In this document: positions 24,748-33,746 of the stretch, in pieces
How the letters are laid out: every line of letters starts with the position of its first letter
Numbering within the stretch: the first letter of the stretch is position 1
Source of the DNA: CAZRCZ01 sp964598765
GTDB lineage: Bacteria > Sumerlaeota > Sumerlaeia > MVZB01 > JAJFLK01
Length of the DNA: 64,000 bases
Assembly: GCA_964598765.1 (NCBI GenBank)
Contig: CAZRCZ010000017.1
Span: 1 to 64,000, forward strand
Direction of reading: 5' to 3'
Translations under genes and position numbers: made by a program
The notes under the pieces: generated by a model
Database searches by the model: none
The model's input: the letters and a program-made list of their open reading frames with translations, nothing else
Told to the model about the DNA's origin: nothing

Positions 24748-26472
24748 TCACTGGGCCGTTACGGAAAGATGGTTTTCCACCGTCTCGCGTCCGAGACGAT
24801 GGCTCCAATCGCCGAAGCTTTCTCCGCCATGAACCGCTTTTTGCCACGATTGGATCAAAGAGTGCAACATCGGCGGCAGATCATCCAGATTGACCATCTC
24901 GCGGAAGAGATAAGCCAGTCGCGTTCCTTGCGGCGAGCCGCCGAGGTAAACCGCGTATTTGCCCGGGCCGCGTCCGACGACTCCGATTTCAGCCGTCGGC
25001 GTTCGCACGCACGAATTCGGGCATCCGGTCATGCGGAATTCAATTTGCGCGTCGCCGGAGCCGAGTTCCTCAAGCTGATCCAAAATCGCGGGGCTGACGC
25101 GCTCCGAGTCGGCCAATGCCAAACCGCACGTCGGGAGCGCGGGGCAGGCGAGCGAGCGGCGACGAATCTTGGAGACGCTTCGCTCCGGCGCGATGCCATG
25201 ATCGCCAAGGATTTTATCAATCTCGTTGCGCAAAGTCGGATCCAATCCGGCCAGAACGACGTTTTGTTGAGGCGTCAGCCGGATTTCCGGGCGAAAACGG
25301 GAAATCACCTCCCGCAATCCGGTTTTAATTTTGGCGTTCTCCGTGTCGGCGATGCGCCCGTTCAAAACAAAAATGCCGACGAAAACCTTTCCGAGCGGAT
25401 CTTCGTGCCAGCCGAGGTGGTCGTGGACCTCATAAGTCGGTTGCGGTCCGGCCTCCGGCAATTCGCGCCCCAACCTGCGGAACAATTCCTCCTTGAACCA
25501 GTCCATCCCCCGGTCGTCGAGCAGATATTTTAGCCGCGCATGATTGCGGTCCACGCGTCCCCCGAAATCGCGCTGGATTTTGACGATGGTTTCGATCACT
25601 TCGAGAATTTCCGTGGGCGCAGTCCGAACGGCGCGCGTGGCCAGCCGCGGGTAGGTTTCATCCTTGGAAAAAGTGAAGCCCATCCCGCCGCCGACCAAAA
25701 GATCGTAGGCCAAAACGTTCCGGCGATCATGAACGAATTCGATGCCCAAATCATCCGCGTAAAGATCAACGCAGTTGTCTTCCGGAACGGCGACCCCCAT
25801 CTTGAATTTGCGCGGCAAATAAGTCTTGCCGTAGATCGGTTCCTCGCGGCTAGGTTTGACTTTTTCTCCATACCGCTCTCCGTCGCACCAGATTTCAAAG
25901 TAGGCCGTCGAGCGCGGCGCGAAATGGTCGGCGATCCGCTTGGCCAACGCCTCCATTTCCAATCCCGCCCGCCAATCCAAATCGCAGACCGGGCAAGCCA
26001 TCACGTTGCGGGTGACGTCGCCGCACGCGCCCAACGTCGTCAGTCGAACGTCATTAATTGCCTTGATGACGTTCTTAAGGTTTTGCTTGCCGACGCCGTG
26101 AAGCTGAAGTCCTTGGCGCGAAGTAATGCGAAGCGAGCCGTAAGCCCACTTCTCGGCGATTTCGTCTTCGAGCAGATATTGTTCCGCTCTCAGCCGACCT
26201 CCCGGAATCTTGGTGCGGACCATGAAAATCCAAGCCTTGTCCTGCTTGGCCTTCTTGAGCGCGGCACGCTGGTCGCGGTTGTCCTGCTGATACGTTCCGT
26301 GGTGCTTGAGAAGCGCGACGTCCGCGTCCTCAAAATGCGAGCTTTCCCCCTCGTAGGTATCCTCGATGGTTCCGGCCAATCCGTGGCTCTGTTCCTTGAC
26401 GGTCTCAACTTTGTGAAGCGGCGGGGAATTTTCTGCGGTTTGGGGCATGAAGTAGCGGCGTTCCCTCGCCAT
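24748..26472 (-). CDS. cysI: Assimilatory sulfite reductase, siroheme / 4Fe-4S subunit
   Basis: A 574-residue hemoprotein that reduces sulfite to sulfide with six electrons. The 4Fe-4S/siroheme cysteines are Cys 443 and 449 (CPALPTC) and Cys 484 and 488 (CPNSC). The N-terminal LKHHGTYQQDNRDQR and the central VMACPVCDLDWR support CysI or ferredoxin-type sulfite reductase rather than nitrite reductase. The electron donor is unclear because no cysJ flavoprotein is nearby. A second in-frame ATG at 26448 is an alternative start. It is divergent from the SulP transporter and heads the glycan operon with a 7-base gap. Confidence 0.9.
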   Translation of the reverse strand: MARERRYFMPQTAENSPPLHKVETVKEQSHGLAGTIEDTYEGESSHFEDADVALLKHHGTYQQDNRDQRAALKKAKQDKAWIFMVRTKIPGGRLRAEQYLLEDEIAEKWAYGSLRITSRQGLQLHGVGKQNLKNVIKAINDVRLTTLGACGDVTRNVMACPVCDLDWRAGLEMEALAKRIADHFAPRSTAYFEIWCDGERYGEKVKPSREEPIYGKTYLPRKFKMGVAVPEDNCVDLYADDLGIEFVHDRRNVLAYDLLVGGGMGFTFSKDETYPRLATRAVRTAPTEILEVIETIVKIQRDFGGRVDRNHARLKYLLDDRGMDWFKEELFRRLGRELPEAGPQPTYEVHDHLGWHEDPLGKVFVGIFVLNGRIADTENAKIKTGLREVISRFRPEIRLTPQQNVVLAGLDPTLRNEIDKILGDHGIAPERSVSKIRRRSLACPALPTCGLALADSERVSPAILDQLEELGSGDAQIEFRMTGCPNSCVRTPTAEIGVVGRGPGKYAVYLGGSPQGTRLAYLFREMVNLDDLPPMLHSLIQSWQKAVHGGESFGDWSHRLGRETVENHLSVTAQ

Positions 26473-26685
26473 TTCGCGATATGGAACGTTCCTCCTTTTG
26501 TCAGACTAACCGGAGCTTCGGGAGAGGGTCAAGGTTGCATTTTCGGATGACCGCGTTTGATTTTCATCGGAACGGCAACCACGAATTGGCTTTCCAACGA
26601 TTACGTCTTGTGAAAAAATGTCCCGCCCCGGATTTTCTATGAAAACCGGAATTCCATCTCAGATTGCTCCGACGGACGTAAAATC
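26473..26685. promoter_or_regulatory. Divergent promoter region, sulfite reductase / sulP
   Basis: This 213-base spacer separates two sulfur genes transcribed apart. Shared control is expected from function and layout, but I cannot recognise an operator, S-box or other riboswitch in it. Confidence 0.4.
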
Positions 26686-28503
26686 ATGCTCCAACCCAAA
26701 CTTCTTACCACTCTGAAGACCTATGACAAATCTCAATTCCTCTCCGATCTCACCGCCGGACTGACCGTCGCCGTCGTGGCTTTGCCGTTGGCCATGGCGT
26801 TTGCCATCGCCAGCGGGGTCGCGCCCGAGCGAGGCATCTTCACGGCCATCGTCGCGGGCTTGTTGATTTCGGCGCTCGGCGGGAGTCGGGTGCAAATCGG
26901 CGGACCGACGGGAGCCTTCGTCGTCATCGTGGCCGGGATCGTCGGCAAATTTGGTTACAACGGGCTTATCCTTTGCACGCTGATCGCCGGGACGCTCCTG
27001 ATTGTCTTGGGTCTCTTGCGATTGGGAGGACTGATCAAATTCATTCCGCATCCGGTCACGACGGGATTCACGACCGGCATTGCCGTCGTCATTTTCTCAA
27101 CGCAAATCAGGGACCTGCTTGGCCTGACGATGGAATCCGCGCCCTCGGGATTCATCGAAAAATGGCGCTCCTATTTCCAGCATCTCGACACAATCAATCC
27201 TGCCGCGACCGGACTGGCCGTCGGCACAATCTTCATCATCGCCGTGTCGCGGCGATTGTCTCCGCGTCTTCCGGGCATGTTGATCGCCATGATGACCGCC
27301 ACGGCGGTCGCCGTTGTATTCCATCTGAACGTCGAGACGATCGGTTCGCGTTTCGGAGATTTGCCCCGGACCTTGCCCACGCCGTCATTTCCGCGCTTCG
27401 AACCGTCGGCTATTCGGGATTTAATTCAGCCCGCCATCACCGTCGCGCTGTTGGCGGCCATTGAATCGCTTCTGTCGGCGACGGTGGCCGACGGCATGAT
27501 CGGAGGGCGCCACAGGCCGAACATGGAATTGGTCGCGCAGGGAGTCGCCAATATGGCTTCGGTCGCTTTCGGTGGAATCCCCGCCACCGGCGCGATCGCG
27601 CGAACGGCCACCAACATCAAAAGCGGAGCCAAGACGCCCGTTGCCGGGATCGTTCACGCTGTCGCGTTGGCTCTTCTGCTTCTGCTGTTTGCTCCCGTCG
27701 CCAAGCTCATTCCGCTGGCGGCCTTGGCGGGCATTCTGGTCGTGGTCAGCTACAACATGAGCGAAGTCGGGCACTTCGTCGAATTATTCCGGGCGCCCCG
27801 GAGCGACATCGCCGTTTTGCTGATCACGTTTGCCCTGACGGTTTTGGTGGACCTGACGGTGGCGGTCCAGACGGGGATCGTTCTGGCCTCGCTTTTGTTC
27901 ATCCGCAAAATGGCCGAAATCTCAAACGTCGGCGTGATCACGCAGGAGTTGGGGGACGACCACGACGAGCCTCCCGACCCCAACGCCATTGAGCTTCGAC
28001 AAGTTCCCCCTTCCGTGCAGGTGTTCGAGATCAGCGGACCATTTTTCTTCGGCGCGGCGGATCGTTTCAAGGACGTCATGCGCCTGACCGACGGACACCA
28101 TTCCGTCATTATTATCCGGATGAGACACGTTCCGGTCATTGACGCCACGGGGCTTCACGTTCTCCGGGAGTTCCTTCGATTCTGCCGCAATCGGCGCGCC
28201 CATCTCATTTTATCCGGCGTGCATGCCCAGCCCCTCTTCGCCTTGGAGCACTCGGGCTTGTGGGATGAAGTCGGCGACGAAAACATCTTCGGAAACATTG
28301 ATGATTCTTTGAATCGGGCAAGGGAGATATTGGGATTGCCTCCCGTTCCGAGGTCCCTTCCCTTTGTCCCGACCGTGGCGAGGGAACGGGACTCGGCGTC
28401 CGCGGGACCGCCAAGCGGCGTTTCCGCGTATTTCCCGTCGGAGCAACCTCCACCTGCTTCCCAAACCGCGACGGCGGACGCGAAAAACCCGCGGCTGGCT
28501 TGA
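26686..28503 (+). CDS. SulP family anion transporter with STAS domain
   Basis: A 605-residue permease of the SLC26/SulP family, probably a sulfate importer in this context. It opens with SDLTAGLTVAVVALPLAMAF and RVQIGGPTGAFVVIVAGIVG, family signatures, followed by 10-14 membrane helices up to about 425. A cytoplasmic STAS domain follows (about 445-555, VQVFEISGPFFFGAADRFKD and VIDATGLHVLREF). Bicarbonate or other anions are alternatives, since SulP specificity cannot be read from sequence. The last 45 residues are Pro/Ser-rich and look like spacer-derived sequence. It is divergent from the sulfite reductase gene. Confidence 0.9.
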   Translation: MLQPKLLTTLKTYDKSQFLSDLTAGLTVAVVALPLAMAFAIASGVAPERGIFTAIVAGLLISALGGSRVQIGGPTGAFVVIVAGIVGKFGYNGLILCTLIAGTLLIVLGLLRLGGLIKFIPHPVTTGFTTGIAVVIFSTQIRDLLGLTMESAPSGFIEKWRSYFQHLDTINPAATGLAVGTIFIIAVSRRLSPRLPGMLIAMMTATAVAVVFHLNVETIGSRFGDLPRTLPTPSFPRFEPSAIRDLIQPAITVALLAAIESLLSATVADGMIGGRHRPNMELVAQGVANMASVAFGGIPATGAIARTATNIKSGAKTPVAGIVHAVALALLLLLFAPVAKLIPLAALAGILVVVSYNMSEVGHFVELFRAPRSDIAVLLITFALTVLVDLTVAVQTGIVLASLLFIRKMAEISNVGVITQELGDDHDEPPDPNAIELRQVPPSVQVFEISGPFFFGAADRFKDVMRLTDGHHSVIIIRMRHVPVIDATGLHVLREFLRFCRNRRAHLILSGVHAQPLFALEHSGLWDEVGDENIFGNIDDSLNRAREILGLPPVPRSLPFVPTVARERDSASAGPPSGVSAYFPSEQPPPASQTATADAKNPRLA

Positions 28504-28545
28504 CCCCATCGGCCAATGGGGATAAACTGATTCGCAAGAACTGCC

Positions 28546-29973
28546 ATGGCCCCACGAAGGAAAGTTTACGGAATCGTCCCCCCAACCGGGAAATTCATCC
28601 GCGAGGATCGTTGCCAGACGCCGATCAAGAATCTGAAAACGATTTCGCTTCGACCGCCGATTGATCTGCTTTACGCGACCGCCTCGTTCGAAGCCGCCGG
28701 ATGCGAATGCCGCGTCGTTGATTATCCGGGGGAGGAAATGGATTGGAGCGAACTGGAGCGCGAACTCCATTCGTTCGCGCCCGACGTTCTGCTCCTGAGC
28801 ATCACCACGCCGAGCCTCGACGACGACACGAAGGCCGCGACGCTGGCGAAAAAAGTGGATCCAAAAATTCTCACGGTCGCCAAGGGGGCGCACTTCAACA
28901 CGCTGGACCGCGAATCGCTCGAGAAATATCCGGCGTTGGACGTCGTTCTGCGCGGAGAATATGAGGAAACTTGCAAAGAAATCGGCGAAGGAAAGCCGCT
29001 GGACCAAATTCAAGGGATTACGTGGAGAAATGAACGGAGTGAAATCGTTCAGAATCCGGATCGTCCGTTCATCGCCGATCTCGATGCAATCCCGTTTCCC
29101 GCGCGGCATCTGTCCAAAAATGCGCTCTATGTCCGCCCCGACAACGGCCAATTGCAAACGACGATCCTGACCAATCGCGGATGTCCATTTCATTGCATAT
29201 ATTGCTTGGCCAATCAAGTTTCGGGAACAAAAAATCGGTATCGCTCGGTGGAAAACGTGATCGCCGAAATCCGCGAGTGTGTCGAGAAGCACGGCATCCG
29301 CAGTTTCCTCTTCCGCTCCGATCTTTTCACGCAGAACAAAAAATGGGTCATCAGGCTTTGTCAGGCGATTTTGGATTCGGGTTTGAAGATTGATTGGGCG
29401 TGCAACTCGCGCGTGGACACGCTCAATCCCGAAGTCCTCGGCTGGATGAAAAAGGCGGGTTGCTGGATTATCGCCTTCGGCGTCGAGAGCGGAAATCAGG
29501 AAACGCTTGACCGGATTGACAAGGCGGCCAAGGTCGAGGATTCGTTCAAGGCGATTGCGATGACGCGCGAGGCGGGAATCAAATCGAGCGTTTATCTGCT
29601 CATGGGGCTTCCGTGGGACACGCGGGAATCCATTGGTGAGTTGATGGAATACGCGCGCAAACTGAACCCCGACGTTTTGGAATTTTTCTACACCTATCCC
29701 TTTCCCGGGACGCCCCTTTATGAGACTTGCGTCAAGGAGGGATTGATCCGCCAAGGGGAAATCCCGCGCGAAGCCTACGACAATCCGGCGATGCCGGGGT
29801 TGTATCTTTCCATCGAGGATTTCCGGAAACTCCGCCGGAAGGCGATGCGCGATTTTTATCTCCGCCCCTCGAAGATCGCGCAGACGCTTTGGTCCGCGCG
29901 CTCGCCGCGGGAGCTGGCGAATTATCTGCGCGTCGGCTGGGCGCAGTTGAAGGATTTGATCGTCGGCGGGTGA
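28546..29973 (+). CDS. B12-binding-type radical SAM enzyme
   Basis: A 475-residue radical SAM protein. The 4Fe-4S ligands are Cys 213, 217 and 220 (RGCPFHCIYCLA). The N-terminal 140 residues (DLLYATASFEAAGCECRVVD ... PDVLLLSITTPSLDDD ... VLRGEYEET) have the Rossmann-like fold of cobalamin-binding B12-radical SAM proteins, though the classic DxHxxG motif is not seen, so B12 use is uncertain. IIAFGVESGNQETLDRI and FFYTYPFPGTPLYE are typical of the BchE-like group. Substrate unknown. It is followed by a strong symmetrical hairpin and convergent wzt. Confidence 0.85.
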   Translation: MAPRRKVYGIVPPTGKFIREDRCQTPIKNLKTISLRPPIDLLYATASFEAAGCECRVVDYPGEEMDWSELERELHSFAPDVLLLSITTPSLDDDTKAATLAKKVDPKILTVAKGAHFNTLDRESLEKYPALDVVLRGEYEETCKEIGEGKPLDQIQGITWRNERSEIVQNPDRPFIADLDAIPFPARHLSKNALYVRPDNGQLQTTILTNRGCPFHCIYCLANQVSGTKNRYRSVENVIAEIRECVEKHGIRSFLFRSDLFTQNKKWVIRLCQAILDSGLKIDWACNSRVDTLNPEVLGWMKKAGCWIIAFGVESGNQETLDRIDKAAKVEDSFKAIAMTREAGIKSSVYLLMGLPWDTRESIGELMEYARKLNPDVLEFFYTYPFPGTPLYETCVKEGLIRQGEIPREAYDNPAMPGLYLSIEDFRKLRRKAMRDFYLRPSKIAQTLWSARSPRELANYLRVGWAQLKDLIVGG

Positions 29974-29986
29974 GTGTAAAATCTCA

Positions 29987-30045
29987 CGCAGAGATCGCAG
30001 AGAAGACTGCGAGGATGCCAATTGCTCTGCTCTGCGATCTCTGCG
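29987..30045. terminator. Symmetrical hairpin between convergent genes
   Basis: CGCAGAGATCGCAGAG (29987-30002) and CTCTGCGATCTCTGCG (30030-30045) are perfectly complementary over 16 bases with a 27-base loop. It lies between the stops of the radical SAM gene and wzt and could terminate both. The word resembles the CACAGAGGCACAGAG spacer at 48382-48401. Confidence 0.7.
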
Positions 30046-30061
30046 ACTCTGCCTGAGGTTC

Positions 30062-31366
30062 TCATCGCTCCCATTTCGCCTCCACCTCCGCCGCGATTCG
30101 AAAATCGAGCGGCAGAGGGGTGACGATCTTGAATTTTTCCTGCAGGGTCAACCGGTCGCAAACTTCTCCGGCTAATTCCGCCCCACGCCGCAGAATCGTC
30201 AGCGTGATTTCGTATTCGCCGTTGCCGAGCGAGATCGGATCGTATCGCAGCGAGAGCGAAGCCGGTCCCGATGCTCCTTGATTTTTTGCTCCTTCAAGCG
30301 TCGTCCGGGATTGGGCTACAACTCGGTGATCGTCGCGCAGGAACCAAACGTCCAGAATGTAATCTGAGGGATTGATGTCGGCTTCACATTCGAGCGTGAT
30401 TTGCAAGTTGAGAGGATCACGGCTTTCGACCGGGAAGGATGAAGGATGAAGGATGAGGGATGAAGAATCGGCCGGTGGGGTTGTGGTATCTGAAATTTGA
30501 GATTTCACATTTGAATTTTCAGATTGAATCTTCGTGCTGATGATCCGAACGGGCGAACGCTCCGCCCGGACCGGCATGAACGCCTCCTGTCCAATCATCC
30601 GGCTTCCCATCCGCTCGCCGCTCAAAACCACCGAGCCGCACTTCCGCCCGTAAGTCGCCAAGACCTCATGCGGCACTCCGTCCATTGCCACCTGACCGCG
30701 ATCGAGCCAAATCGCCCGTTCGGCCAATTCGATGATCAGCTCGGCGTTGTGGCTGACCAACAGCATCGTCACCCCTTCGGTCCGCATCTGGCGGATTCGC
30801 GCCAGCGCGCGCGCCTTGAAGTGCGCGTCGCCGACGGCGAACGTCTCGTCGAGCAGAAGAATGTCGGGTTTCATCTGAATCGCAACGGCGAATCCGAGCC
30901 GGACGATCATGCCGGAGGAATAGTGGCGGACCGGCATGTCCATGAACCGCTCCAACTCCGCGAAGGCGATGATCTCGGCCAGATTCTTCGCCATCTCCGC
31001 GCGGCTCAAACCCAGAATCGCGGCGTTCAGTTGGACGTTCTCCTCGCCGGTCAGATCGGGATGGAACCCCGCGCCGACCTCAAGCAACGCGCCGATCTTG
31101 CCATTGATCTCCGTTGCCCCCGAATCGGGAACCATCACGCCGGCCAAAATTTTCAGAAGCGTCGTCTTGCCCGATCCATTGGCTCCGACGACGCCGAGCG
31201 TTTGGCCTTGGGGAATGTCGAACGTCACGTCGCGCAGGACGTCGAGGCGGTCATGCCGTCCGTCACGCCGACGCCGGGGATCATGCCCCGCGCCATTTAT
31301 CCCGACGATTCTCGGCACACGAAAGGATTTGCAAAGGTTTCGGATCGAAAGAGCCATCGGCGCCAT
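30062..31366 (-). CDS. wzt: Polysaccharide export ABC ATPase, Wzt type, with C-terminal carbohydrate-binding domain
   Basis: A 434-residue protein. The ATPase half (about 1-260) has Walker A GANGSGKTTL (61-70), signature YSSGM, Walker B DILLLDETFAVGD and switch His in LLVSHNAELI; YSSGM and FAVGD are typical of O-antigen and teichoic acid exporters. The C-terminal half (about 315-434) matches the Wzt C-terminal beta domain that recognises the capped glycan (LNLQITLECEADI ... SLGNGEYEITLTI). The linker (about 275-312) reads NSNVKSQIS then SSLILHPSSF, two spacer words in coding form. No Wzm permease is in the window. A downstream ATG (31357) is an alternative start. Confidence 0.9.
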   Translation of the reverse strand: MAPMALSIRNLCKSFRVPRIVGINGAGHDPRRRRDGRHDRLDVLRDVTFDIPQGQTLGVVGANGSGKTTLLKILAGVMVPDSGATEINGKIGALLEVGAGFHPDLTGEENVQLNAAILGLSRAEMAKNLAEIIAFAELERFMDMPVRHYSSGMIVRLGFAVAIQMKPDILLLDETFAVGDAHFKARALARIRQMRTEGVTMLLVSHNAELIIELAERAIWLDRGQVAMDGVPHEVLATYGRKCGSVVLSGERMGSRMIGQEAFMPVRAERSPVRIISTKIQSENSNVKSQISDTTTPPADSSSLILHPSSFPVESRDPLNLQITLECEADINPSDYILDVWFLRDDHRVVAQSRTTLEGAKNQGASGPASLSLRYDPISLGNGEYEITLTILRRGAELAGEVCDRLTLQEKFKIVTPLPLDFRIAAEVEAKWER

Positions 31367-31601
31367 GGGAAATTTTACTCCGAATGGGCTTCACAATCCT
31401 AGGAATTGTCCGACAATTCCCAAAATCAAGATGGGAAGGGCGCTCCGCGCCGCGACATCCTACAAAAATGCGTAACGGAATTGCCGCCGCGGGGACCGCG
31501 CCTCCCACCTACAACATACCCAAGACTCATTGGCGGACAGACCCTAGAAGGCGGACTGACTCCGTTGCATCGCGCGACTGGGTCCGGGGAATTCGCCCAC
31601 G
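31367..31601. other. Spacer between wzt and yggS
   Basis: About 235 bases without a gene. It contains two similar GC-rich words, GGGCGCTCCGCGCCGCGACA (31439-31458) and CGCGGGGACCGCGCCTCCCA near 31489, each followed by CCTAC, in direct orientation. The wzt promoter may lie here if wzt is not read from yggS. Confidence 0.4.
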
Positions 31602-32342
31602 TTAGGTGGAAACTCTTTCACCCAAAATCGCAGTGCCGATACGGACGAGCGTCGCCCCCTCTTCAACCGCAACTTCGTAGTCGCCGCTCATGCCCATTGA
31701 AAGGTGGATCGGATGGAAATGGGGAGGCTTGCCGATGGACGCCATGAGTTCGCGCAGGCGGGCGAAATGGGGGCGCGCCTTTTCCGGATTTTCGTCGTAA
31801 GGGGCGATGGTCATCAAGCCTTCCGCGACGAGATGCGGCGATTCCGCCAGCGCGTCGAGCATGGCGGGCAAGTCGGAGGTCGGTGCGCCGGTCTTGGCCG
31901 GGTCGCCCGAGACGTTGATCTCCAAGAGAACGCGTTGACGGGCGATTTGCTCGGCGGCTCGTTTTTCCAATTCCCGAATAATCCGGACCGAATCCAAGGA
32001 ATGAACCAAATCCGCGACGCCGAGCACGAACGCCGCTTTGTTGCGTTGGAGATGTCCGATCAGATGCCAGCGTCCGACGGTCGGCGACGACGGAGTTCCC
32101 TCGGAGGGCGGCGGATTAAAGGCGCGAAATTTTGCTTTCAATTCCTGAACCCGACTCTCGCCGACGTCCATTTGCCCCAACTCGAAAAGCCGGGCGATGG
32201 CTTCAAAGGAATGGGATTTGGTGACGGCGACGAGACGAACATCCTCGGCGCGACGGCCCGCTCGGGCGGCGGAACGCGCGATTCGCTCGCGGACCTCATC
32301 CAAATTTTCCTCTAAGATTGTTTTTGCCGGATTTCCGATCAT
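31602..32342 (-). CDS. YggS/PROSC-type pyridoxal phosphate-binding protein
   Basis: A 246-residue fold-III PLP protein that buffers pyridoxal phosphate and affects amino-acid homeostasis. The PLP lysine is in VRLVAVTKSH; WHLIGHLQRNK, VHSLDSVRI, VLLEINVSGDPAKTG, LMTIAPYDENP and LSMGMSGDYEVAVEEGATLV follow in family order. A short insertion near residues 78-90 (PPPSEGTPSSPTVG) is unusual. The ATG at 32342 has no strong ribosome-binding site. It lies between metK and wzt on the same strand. Confidence 0.93.
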   Translation of the reverse strand: MIGNPAKTILEENLDEVRERIARSAARAGRRAEDVRLVAVTKSHSFEAIARLFELGQMDVGESRVQELKAKFRAFNPPPSEGTPSSPTVGRWHLIGHLQRNKAAFVLGVADLVHSLDSVRIIRELEKRAAEQIARQRVLLEINVSGDPAKTGAPTSDLPAMLDALAESPHLVAEGLMTIAPYDENPEKARPHFARLRELMASIGKPPHFHPIHLSMGMSGDYEVAVEEGATLVRIGTAILGERVST

Positions 32343-32370
32343 GTCCGCGCCCGATGACGTGGCGTTATTT

Positions 32371-32464
32371 CACCACCAAAACACCAAGGTACCAAGGCAC
32401 CAAGGAGAATCCGCGGATTTCACGGGTGAGGGTTGAGGCTTGGTGTCTTTTGGCCTTCGTGGTG
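32371..32464. repeat. Imperfect inverted repeat of CACCAAGG words
   Basis: Arms CACCACCAAAACACCAAGG (32371-32389) and CTTGGTGTCTTTTGGCCTTC...GTGGTG (32439-32464) are mutually complementary with small interruptions. It fills the spacer between metK and yggS, downstream of metK in its reading direction, and may act as a terminator. Confidence 0.6.
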
Positions 32465-32488
32465 ATTCATCCTATGAAAAGTTGAAGT

Positions 32489-33640
32489 TCACTTCAACTT
32501 CGCGAATACCTCCGCGTGGGGAGTTTCCTCCCAGAGGAATCCCTCGCCTTGCCTGCCGAAATGACCGTAAGCCGCCGTCCGTTGATACATCGGACGGCGC
32601 AAATCCAATTGCTTGATGATCTGCGCGGGAGAAAGTTTGAAGGTTGCGCGGATGGCTTCGATCAATTTTTCCTCGCTCACGCGCCCCGTGCCGAGCGTGT
32701 TGACGTTGACCGAAACCGGCTCCGCGACGCCGATGGCGTAGCTGATTTGCACCTCGCACCGGCGGGCCGCGCCGCCCGCGACGATGTTTTTGGCGATCCA
32801 TCGCGCCGCGTAGGCCGCCGAGCGGTCCACCTTGGTGGGGTCCTTGCCGCTGAACGCGCCGCCGCCGTGCCGTCCCATCCCGCCGTAAGTGTCCACGATG
32901 ATTTTCCGTCCGGTCAGGCCGGTGTCGCCGTGCGGTCCGCCGACGACGAACCGCCCGGTCGGGTTGACGTGAATGATCGTCTCCCTGTCGAGCATCCCCT
33001 TGGGAACGACCGGCTCGATGATGTGCTTGAGAACGTCGCGGCGGATGTCGGATTGATTGGCATCTGGCGCGTGCTGAGTTGAAAGGACGACCGTGTGAAC
33101 GCGCACGGGCTTGTCGTCCTTATAGAGGACTGTCACCTGACTTTTGGCGTCGGGGCGGAGATAGGGAATCGTTCCCGCCCGGCGAACCTCGGCCTGTTTG
33201 CGGACCAAGTGATGCGCGATCATGATCGGCATCGGCATCAGTTCGGGGGTTTCGTCGCAGGCGTAGCCGAACATCATTCCCTGATCGCCCGCGCCTTGTT
33301 CCTTCTCGTGTCCCTCGTCCACGCCCATTGCAATGTCGGGGGATTGGGTGTGGACGGAGATCATGATGCCGCAACCGTCGGCGTTGAAGCCGAGATCGTC
33401 GGAGGTGTAGCCGATCCGGCGGATCGTGTCGCGGGCGACCTGTTGATAATCAATCGTCGCCTTGGAGGTGATCTCGCCGCAGATGACGACCAGTCCCGTC
33501 GTGACGCACGATTCGCAGGCGACGCGGGAATGGGAATCCTGCGCCAGCAGGGCGTCCAACACGCCGTCGGAGATTTGATCGCAGACTTTGTCGGGATGTC
33601 CCTCGGAGACCGATTCGGAAGTGAAAAGCCATTCAGCCAT
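32489..33640 (-). CDS. metK: S-adenosylmethionine synthetase
   Basis: A 383-residue methionine adenosyltransferase making SAM from ATP and methionine. It has the ATP/Mg motif SEGHPDKVCDQISDG, the hexapeptide GAGDQG, the P-loop-like GGGAFSGKDPTKVDRSAAY and a normal C-terminus with AAYGHFGR. The length is typical. I looked for a SAM riboswitch in the 106-base upstream gap and saw none. It supplies SAM for the several methyltransferases in the window, although this is a housekeeping role. Confidence 0.97.
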   Translation of the reverse strand: MAEWLFTSESVSEGHPDKVCDQISDGVLDALLAQDSHSRVACESCVTTGLVVICGEITSKATIDYQQVARDTIRRIGYTSDDLGFNADGCGIMISVHTQSPDIAMGVDEGHEKEQGAGDQGMMFGYACDETPELMPMPIMIAHHLVRKQAEVRRAGTIPYLRPDAKSQVTVLYKDDKPVRVHTVVLSTQHAPDANQSDIRRDVLKHIIEPVVPKGMLDRETIIHVNPTGRFVVGGPHGDTGLTGRKIIVDTYGGMGRHGGGAFSGKDPTKVDRSAAYAARWIAKNIVAGGAARRCEVQISYAIGVAEPVSVNVNTLGTGRVSEEKLIEAIRATFKLSPAQIIKQLDLRRPMYQRTAAYGHFGRQGEGFLWEETPHAEVFAKLK

Positions 33641-33746
33641 GAGCGGTGTCGTTGTCCTTTTTCTCAGAGTTCAAACTGGAGATTCTCGCTTTGCGGCTTT
33701 GGGGCTGTCAAGGCGCAAGTCGTTTCCGGGCGGATGGAGCGACGCC

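Noticed and set aside
28546..29973. Assignment of the radical SAM gene as hopanoid HpnJ or HpnH
   Set aside because: Its N-terminal sequence does not resemble those proteins as I know them. Proximity to hpnN (5 kb away, other operon) is not enough.
33641..33746. SAM riboswitch upstream of metK
   Set aside because: I could not recognise the conserved stems or core of any SAM riboswitch class in this spacer.
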